This document shows, one piece after another, positions 57,209 through 64,000 of a stretch of 64,000 bases of DNA (position 1 is its first letter; every line of letters begins with the position of its first letter). Source of the stretch: Trichuris trichiura (Eukaryota; Nematoda; Enoplea; Trichinellida; Trichuridae). The stretch spans positions 5,812,001 through 5,876,000 of the forward strand of contig JBAJFE010000004.1 in assembly GCA_037903355.1 (NCBI GenBank), given 5' to 3'. The position numbers and the translations under genes were made by a program. The notes beneath the pieces are model-generated. The model saw only the letters and a program-made list of their open reading frames with translations, had not been told where the DNA came from and did not search any database.

Positions 57209-60200
57209 GAAAATTCAACCCGTTACAAAACACCCAGTTTTCAAAAGTATTCCCTGTGATATGGTAAGGACGAACCTAGAGTTGAAACAGAATAGACATA
57301 ATAAAAGATTACAATGGGTGAAATTGAAGAATTTTCGACCCTAGTAAGAAATACTGATGCTTCAATAAAAACAGGTAAGAAAAGAGTTCTCTACCAAAGT
57401 AATTGGGATGTCTCTTCTCCCTGCTGATGGATATCGAATTCCGTAACCTGTTTCCCTGAGCTTCTCCTTTGGAACATTAGCTTAGCAATCAAATTTTTGG
57501 TAGTAAAATCTTTTCTGTTGGAAAGTACATTAAATATTATTCTAAAGTACTACTGTGGAGAAGACAAAGCCATTTTGTTTGCAATATGGAGTGTTCTCGT
57601 TTACTGCAGTGCAATGGGCCTGTCATTGTATTTGTGTCACTGGAGCTGAAACATTAAAATGGTATTGATACGTTCAGGAATAAGCGTGATTAACCACTCT
57701 CGTGACTTTTGCTTTCAAGTTCTTCTGCTTCAAGCGCTCCAAGCAGAAACTGTCATTGATTCTGAACCTAGCGAAAGACTTTACGGCCATAAAGAATTTT
57801 ATGTTGTTTTAATGTGAATCCCTTACATGTATTTTGATACAGTGACGTTCTTTTTATTGCGTTATTGTTAAAACGTTTCTTGCAGAAGCAAAATGAAGCA
57901 TGTCAAAGTTCATTTTTGCTGTTTATTTTGATTAATTTACTGTGTGCGCGAACAACACTATTTCTCAGATGCTAAAACATTACAGAACGCATTCTTCAGT
58001 TAGAGAGCTTCTTGCAAGAGCAACCGTTGGGTGGGATGAAACAACTGTTACAATTTGAAAATTGTAGTTTCAGCTTTCCATTATTTTTTAAGGCAATGCT
58101 CCATTCGTAAAGGAAAGAGCAAGCTGTCACAGAAAATTCGAATGCACACTTTTACACGGCATTTTCCCGAATCATCTCAGCTTTGGCATTACCTGGTCTT
58201 TAGGATGCCTCATCCTTTCTAACTGAACTTGTTCTTCTCTGAAAGCAATAATGAAGCTTTGAAGCATCAGTTACGGTCACATTAAAGAAACAAACTAGTC
58301 CATTCTTGCCGCTTGACATGATAGTGCCATTTTAAGACTCTGAAGGTGTTTTTAATTCACTGTTTCTTGAAGTAGCGTCAAACATCTCTTAGTTCGTTTG
58401 TTAAGCTAACTGACGCCAATTCTGCAGTCTTATCAGCAGAAAAATTTGGTCTGCTATAAAGTAGCAGCGCTTTTCCTTGACAAGTTAAGTCACGGGAAAC
58501 TTTAATTCATGCAGTTCAGTCCGAAAAGCACATGCCACTTCAACTGAATCGATTTGTAGATGACAATGTAGCCTGCTCTATCAACTCAATCTATTGATTA
58601 AGTGTGTTAGTAGCAAGCGTTTTGTTGCTTTGGTTACTTTGCAATCACTTACGCAGCAATTCGTCATTATCTATAGTGATGCCGAGATTATAAGCGAAAA
58701 GATTTCATGTCATTGAGTCGCTTTAAAGTTTCAACTTCTTGCAACAGCGAATAATCGGAAAACTTAAGTGGAAGCAACTGTTACACGTTGCAAAAGCAAT
58801 GCAGCGCCAGTAACGGTACACGAATATAATCTTGAACGCGAACTAATCAGAGCCGCCAGTCAAAGCGATGAAAACCGCGCAGAGCACTAGAATAACCCTA
58901 GGAGGCCAACGTGAAAACCTAAAAACGGCAAAATGAAATATTATTAGGCACTTAACCGGTTAAATAAATTTAAGACGTTCAATTTATTTAATAACATAAC
59001 TCATCTTAGAAAATTTGTTGTGATGAATTCGCCTGATTTTGGAACTGAGCAGTATATCCAGATTGGATGAGAAAGATGAAAACACGCCTATATATTAATA
59101 GCGTGCCATTATTGCCACTCTCATTCTCATCGAATCGCTTCTTCCAGAGCGTAATCTTTAGCATCTGAATTCAAAGAATGGAACCTGAAACAGACGGCTA
59201 TGCAGGCTACTACATGTAAAAACGGCAACAATGCATATGCTGCCAACTTGCTGAAAAGGCTTAAAAGGAAACCCAAAATAGATTTTGCATGGGACTGGTA
59301 TGACTTGCACAGTTAATAGATGGCGTAAACGAGTTGAGGTGTTATTGTTCTTGCGCACCAGTTCGTTTAATTGTCTATGATAACACATTGTGGTGTATGT
59401 AACCACACTTAAATGCATCACATATCGCATTAATACTGAACGTGATAAGCGTAAACTGTTGTCTTGCTAACAGAAAACGTTCATAAAAAACTGTCCCGCT
59501 GAACAGGTTGAAAGAAAAAAGGTTTTCAACAATCTTAAAAGATTTCTTCGCTCTTATTAAAATGTGCCTTGATCTGATGCTTAAGGTTGCTCAAGCAACT
59601 TCGTTCATATGCTGCTTAGCTTTTCTAAGACATTGCTTTGGAATGTTAACTACGGTGCATGTATCTGCAACCTATAGGGGCACTGCAGTTACTACGTGCC
59701 TCTTCTCTTACATAGGTAATGGAGGTAAGACAATTAGCTTCACAGATAAAACCCGTTCTGTTGTGAAGAGAATCTTGGTGCAATCGCTTAAGATGACAGA
59801 CTTGTGGTTAGAATGCTAATAAGAGTTGATAGAAGCCTAAAAAATTTAAATTTCATCTACTTGTGTGAACTGCTTCCTCATGCATTATACCTTTTCTGCT
59901 AAAAACAGAAAAGATGATACTATTCAATCATCATCAATTTTGCACAAAGCAGTGATGCTTCCTAGAAACACGTGGAATCAAGTAGGACTGGGACCCTATG
60001 GACACTAGCTGTCAAAGCTGAATTGTTAAGAAATGAGAAGTCGTTATGAAGCACAGTTTACCAAAAGTTGGAAATTAAGGAATACTCATGGTCATCTAGA
60101 ATGATAGCCTGTCACATTCAACCTGTGAAGCCAACTGCAGGAGCCTGTTTCTTGTGACCTTCGTTGTCGCAGACCGTTTCAGGAGTATGACTTAATCTGC

Positions 60201-60487
60201 ATGTTAGAAAGACATCTGTCGATTACGAAGCCACTCGAATGACTCTACTGTATGTCATTTCATCAGTGACCTGCATTTAGATACAGGGTACCATGTAGCA
60301 GATGCATGGGTTAGCGTGGTGAAAGCTAAGGTAAGCAAGCCTGTTTGATGAAATAAAATGGCAGAGGAATGGAAGTCCTCAGGATATTCAGGTCTTGTTC
60401 TCAGAGAAAAATATTGAATATTATTAATCAGTGGGAAACAATCCGTCCTCATCAAAATATTAATGTTGTACTTTAAAGTTCTATTTT
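57209..60487. other. intergenic, nothing recognised
   Basis: AT-rich sequence with short unassigned open frames (59158-59430 minus, 59508-59819 plus). No domain or RNA gene supported. Confidence 0.4.
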
Positions 60488-60910
60488 TGCTTGTTTGTAG
60501 TGCTTGCTTTTCTTTTTTCTTTTCTTGTCGTGTTTTCATTCTCCTTTCCTTCTTTTTTCATTTTCTCTATTACTCCGTTTTGCTCAATTTTCCTTTTTTC
60601 TCTTCTACGTGTGAATTTCTGTCGTCTTTCTTCAGTGAAGGGTGGTGACTTTTCTTTTTTGTCTCTTCCTTTTTCTGCTTTTTGATCTCTTTCTTTACCG
60701 TCTTCTTCCTGTAACTTGATATAGTCTTCTTAGGAAGTGTGAAAATCTTATTTTTCTGCTTCCTTTGTTCATTTTTGTCTGTTGTCATTTTCTTCTTTTT
60801 CTTTTAGGTTTGTGCTGTCTTTCTTATGGGGTAAAATTTGTATTTCTCCTCCTTTCTTCTTCATTCTTTCTCTTCGCGTTTCTTTCTTAATTATTTTTTC
60901 TAATTTTTTA
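60488..60910. repeat. Pyrimidine-rich low-complexity tract
   Basis: About 420 bp dominated by T and C on the plus strand (TTTCTTTTC-type runs). Overlapping open frames on both strands here are compositional artefacts. A purine-rich tract at 62150-62470 is its loose complement on the other side of copy B. Confidence 0.8.
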
Positions 60911-61272
60911 AACTTCATCTGTTGCTAATTACTGTCGTTGTTGTTTAAAAATAGTGTTATAGTCCAAATTTTCTAGCAGTGGTAAATGAAAAAAAAGTTA
61001 CATGTAATTCGAAAAGCAAGTTTGCAGTGTAAACGACAAAGAGAGCGCTTCAATACACTGGTCAAGAGGATGCACATTTAGAGTCCTTGATGTTGGTACT
61101 GGTGTTGGAGCAATGGTACTGTTTTGTCGGATAAAAAGTGCTTCTTTGTTTTTCTTCAGCTTGTAGTTGTGAAGATATGGTGTCTTCGTACGGGACCGTA
61201 TAATTTCATTTGGTTGCTTCTTTTTGTACGGATTTTTATGTCCCGTTGAAAAAACTTTTATTACTAAAATGT

Positions 61273-61310
61273 CCGGAGCTTTCGGGTCATTCGAGACCCG
61301 TCATCAGCGG
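61273..61310 (-). ncRNA. Hammerhead ribozyme-like motif, copy B left arm
   Basis: On the minus strand from 61310: CCG, CTGATGA, C, GGGTC / loop TCGAAT / GACCC, GAAA, AGCT, C17, CGG. All invariant core positions are intact, and stem I closes with three Watson-Crick pairs. Mirror of the motif at 61326-61363. Confidence 0.7.
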
Positions 61311-61325
61311 TTTTACAACTTAAGA

Positions 61326-61363
61326 CCGCTGATGACGGGTCTCGAATGACCCGAAAGCTCCGG
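61326..61363 (+). ncRNA. Hammerhead ribozyme-like motif, copy B right arm
   Basis: CCG 61326-61328, CTGATGA 61329-61335, stem II 61337-61341 with 61348-61352, GAAA 61353-61356, GCT 61357-61359, predicted cleavage after C61360, CGG 61361-61363. The stem II loop sequence differs from copy A (TCGAAT against GCGACA) while the stem is unchanged. Confidence 0.72.
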
Positions 61364-61433
61364 ACATTTTAGTAATAAAAGTTTTTTCAACGGGACATAA
61401 AAATCCGTACAAAAAGAAGCAGCTTGTAGTTGT

Positions 61434-62880
61434 ACCCGTAACATAAAATTCTATGGTTCAAACTTTGTAAGCTCCTCTACGATCTTTTGATTATTTTACC
61501 AATGTTCTATGACTTTAGTAGGCTCCAGTGCTCACTTTCTTTCCATGTAGCTAACTAGTTCACCTTGAGTTGCAAGTTGGCACTTTACTGTGCCATTTCA
61601 GTTGGCACAATAAAAGTCTCCTCACAAAAATAGGGACAGTCTATGAAATGAAGTGAAACTGCTCTGTTTTATACATTGTATAACCTTTATAACACAGGAC
61701 ATTCTCTACTTCGTCGCTTCACACAACGTGCATCTCTTTCAAAACATTCGTCAATGCCAAGTAGCAACTCAAAAGTGAAATAGCCAAGTGCACAGGGAGA
61801 AAACAGGAACTGAAACCTACCCAGGTTATGGTACATCTTAAATCATCAGCAATCGTAGACCAGGCAAATATTTGTTCTCAAAGATTAAACCCTACAATGT
61901 TGTGGCACGCAACGTTCTATAAAGCAAGGAAAAAAACGGGAATTTTTTATTCAATACAACAACACCATAAGTCGTAACTGAAAACTTGAAGTAACCAGCC
62001 TCAGGACCACCACACTAAACTTCTGTCGTTGCTGCACAGCCTGAACAGTTACCCTTCAATATACATATAAACTTTCTGAAGAAACCGTCAGCAACCGCCG
62101 ACCATAAAACTATTATTAAACAATAAAGACAGCAATTAATAGGAAAACAAAAGAAAGACAACCGACCTTGCAGGAAAAGCAAAAAGGAGAAAGAAGAAAA
62201 GGAAGAAACAGGAATGAAATCGAGGCAAAAAACAAATAAAGAAAAATCAAAAATATGATTTTCACAGCGAAAAGACGATTTCGACTTGAAAGAAGGAAGT
62301 AGAAGACAATAATTAAAAGAAAACATAATAATGAAGACCGAACAAAGAAAAATAAGATTTTCATGCATAAAGAAAACAATATTAACTCACAAGAATAAGA
62401 AAGTACAAGAGAAGAAAGAAATAGGAGCAAATGAAAAGCAAAGAAAAAGACGCTAAGACAGCAAGGCACAGGCCTCTTTGCTTTGCTATATTTTCTCTGA
62501 CGACAGGACCGATACATCTCTGAGCACATCTGCCATCGCTCCTTTTTCAAACAGGACAAAAAGCCTTTCTTCTGTTTTAAAGTTCCATGCTGTAGCATTT
62601 CTTCCTTTCAAGAAACATACGAAAGCTTACTTTTAAACCATAGCGCTGTCGAATCTTAAGTAACTGGTAGTCAGCACACTGGACAGATGTGCTGAAGACG
62701 AATCCAGTAGACCTGGAAGCCCCATGATTTCAGGATAAACTTTTGTCCGTTTGACTCAAGTTATTTCACAAGTTCAGACGACGCCTTCTGAGTATCTTGC
62801 TTGCTAACTTCCAATATTAATACTTTCCAATGTTGTAGCTTCATACGCAAGGTAAAATCATTTGCAGTGAGGATGTAATT
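61434..62880. other. intergenic with purine-rich tract
   Basis: 62150-62470 is strongly A/G rich on the plus strand; the 117- and 160-codon minus-strand frames over it are low-complexity (Phe/Leu/Ser runs) and not credible genes. No other feature seen. Confidence 0.5.
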
Positions 62881-62886
62881 TTTAAT
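62881..62886 (-). promoter_or_regulatory. ATTAAA poly(A) signal candidate
   Basis: On the minus strand, 9 bp beyond the stop of the hypothetical gene at 62896-63572. The close placement adds some support to that gene model. Confidence 0.35.
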
Positions 62887-62895
62887 GCAAAAATT

Positions 62896-63572
62896 TCAGA
62901 ACAACTCGTACTTCTTTGTCAGTGACACGCGGAACATGTTGCACAAGCGACAATCGCGGTTTATCATCCGTGTGTTCGTATGTCGCTGACCTTTAATTGG
63001 CAGCTAGCGAAGTGTATGAGAGTAATTGAAGAATGTACAAAGAGTGATAACAACTACTTGCAAACTGCTCATTTTAAATCTTCTAAGCCTGTGTTTCGGA
63101 AGACAGAGCGTCTTGTAACAGGCGTCAGCAGTTTCATAGCTGATCTTCTGTTCATGTCTTTGGCCCGTTTGATGTGTCTGTAAGCCAACTTCAAAATGCC
63201 TTACCAGCAAATAGATGAGCAAAATGTTAAAGAATAAGTAAAGACCAATCGATACCGTGCGTTTTGGAACTGCTATCATTCCGCCGTCGGCAGTGTAAAG
63301 GATCTCCCTCCCTCTCACACTAAACAGGTCAAAACCATGAACCGAAGATCTTCTGCGCCTATTTGTAATTCGCTGTTTCAGATACACCAGCGATCGTCAA
63401 GGGGTGCTGAAAGGCTGACGTTTACTCTGAAATGTACCTGTTTCACTGTGGCTAGTCAGTCGACGCCAAAAGTCCAATGGATTACGAAATAAAACGCATT
63501 TGAGGTCGAAACAGAACTTTGCACTCCGGATGGCCAACTGGAATCGATAGTGGAACGCCTGCGGCCAAACAT
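62896..63572 (-). CDS. Hypothetical small membrane protein, 4 exons (model)
   Basis: I do not recognise this protein. Four minus-strand segments chain in frame: 63572-63486 (starts ATG), 63372-63205, 63147-63058, 63003-62896; introns of 113, 57 and 54 bp all start GT and end AG, like the introns of the confirmed genes. The 150-residue product begins MFGRRRSTIDSSW, has a basic stretch (RITNRRRRSS), then one likely transmembrane helix (SIGLYLFFNILLIYLL) at about residue 70-85, and a basic Cys-containing tail (CRLC) ending KKYELF. The 57 bp intron could also be read through. Because splice sites were picked by eye to extend open frames, the chain may be fortuitous. An alternative acceptor would give a different C-terminal frame that is also open. 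Confidence 0.28.
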
Positions 63573-64000
63573 GGGTGGCCTCGGGGCGCTAGCCTTTTTA
63601 CCGGATGCTGGAACAAAAAAAGGCTCAGAAAATATGGGATATTAGCAATAGGATTTCTCTTCATTATTTTTCACTAGCAATTTAATACTGTGCTAATCGT
63701 TCGTATATTATGTATTACCATAACTTCGTGCTGCAAACGTGTCCTTCAAGAATGTTGATTGTTACCCAAGTGCTTCGTTCTTCGTTGTGCAGACGTCATC
63801 CACCCTAACGGTTCCTCGACATCCTCAGTTTGGCTCATTCATTTCCGCGTTCTGCGGTTTGCTGTTATTTTGCCATGCATCCTGAACAGACGCATTTTTG
63901 ACCGACCACGTTTTCTCGTTTCTATTTGCCCATAAAACGAGTCAAAAAGTGAAAAAACTTTAATGTCGTTCAAAGGCATAAAACCAAACAAACGTCTGGC
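63573..64000. other. window edge, nothing recognised
   Basis: No coding or repeat signal supported; it may contain the promoter of the hypothetical minus-strand gene. Confidence 0.4.

Larger units (their letters stand above)
61157..61433. mobile_element. Palindromic Penelope-like element (copy B) with 14 bp TSD
   Basis: The insertion 61171-61419 lies between direct repeats CAGCTTGTAGTTGT (61157-61170 and 61420-61433). It has a left tail of about 45 bp (containing CGTACGGGACCGTAT, matching copy A) and then a palindrome 61216-61420 centred at 61318. Arms contain a hammerhead-like motif and CAACGGGACA farther out, as in copy A. No coding fragment is included, so each arm is a shorter piece of the same 3' end. 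Confidence 0.8.

Noticed and set aside
60463..60788. Overlapping open frames on both strands at 60.5-60.8 kb
   Set aside because: Compositional artefact of the T/C-rich tract (Phe/Ser/Leu or Lys/Glu runs).
62015..62598. 117- and 160-codon minus-strand frames
   Set aside because: Low-complexity translation of a purine-rich tract.
1..64000. tRNA, rRNA or CRISPR-type arrays
   Set aside because: No cloverleaf with a T-arm GGTTCGA/GTTCAA context, no rRNA core motif and no regularly spaced direct repeats were found by eye.

Overview
The window looks like chromosomal DNA from a nematode, most likely a clade I (Dorylaimia, Trichuris-like) worm. The evidence is a cuticle collagen gene with a nematode N-terminal domain, genes built from short exons with 43-66 bp GT..AG introns, and closely spaced tail-to-tail genes. 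No bacterial gene architecture is present. Gene density is low. Most of the 64 kb is AT-rich, non-coding in appearance, and littered with decayed transposons.

Layout. 1-9.3 kb is a transposon graveyard: a hAT-like end at the left edge, a dead mariner (about 2972-4222), a pogo/Tigger-like remnant (about 4872-6052), a 981 bp palindromic Penelope-like insertion (7893-8873) flanked by a 14 bp target duplication, and a small MITE (9064-9299). 9.6-13.5 kb is the gene-dense island. RIOK3 (atypical RIO kinase, 9 exons, + strand) is followed 151 bp later by a one-exon CCDC115/Vma22-like V-ATPase assembly factor (+). A three-exon cuticle collagen (- strand) ends 10 bp from the CCDC115 stop codon. 13.5-38.1 kb has no gene I can identify, but holds a Penelope-like reverse transcriptase fossil, a second Tigger-like fossil and a hAT MITE with its 8 bp duplication. 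38.1-39.7 kb is an Iroquois (Irx) TALE homeobox gene with five inferred coding exons, standing alone in long non-coding flanks as is usual for developmental regulators. 39.7-62.9 kb is again gene-poor, with several foldback repeats. At 62.9-63.6 kb four short minus-strand exons can be chained into a hypothetical membrane protein.

The most unusual finding is a family of palindromic Penelope-like insertions. Two of them (7893-8873 and 61171-61419) share a left tail, each has a perfect 14 bp target-site duplication, and each carries two divergent hammerhead-ribozyme-like motifs with intact core and a minimal self-complementary stem III (AGCT). The larger one also carries two inverted copies of a Penelope-type C-terminal coding fragment. 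A third palindrome (56881-57208) appears to be folded exactly at the stem II loop of the same motif, and decayed motifs are recognisable at three more places.

Exon structures were deduced by eye from reading frame, splice dinucleotides and known family sequences. No alignment or search was run.
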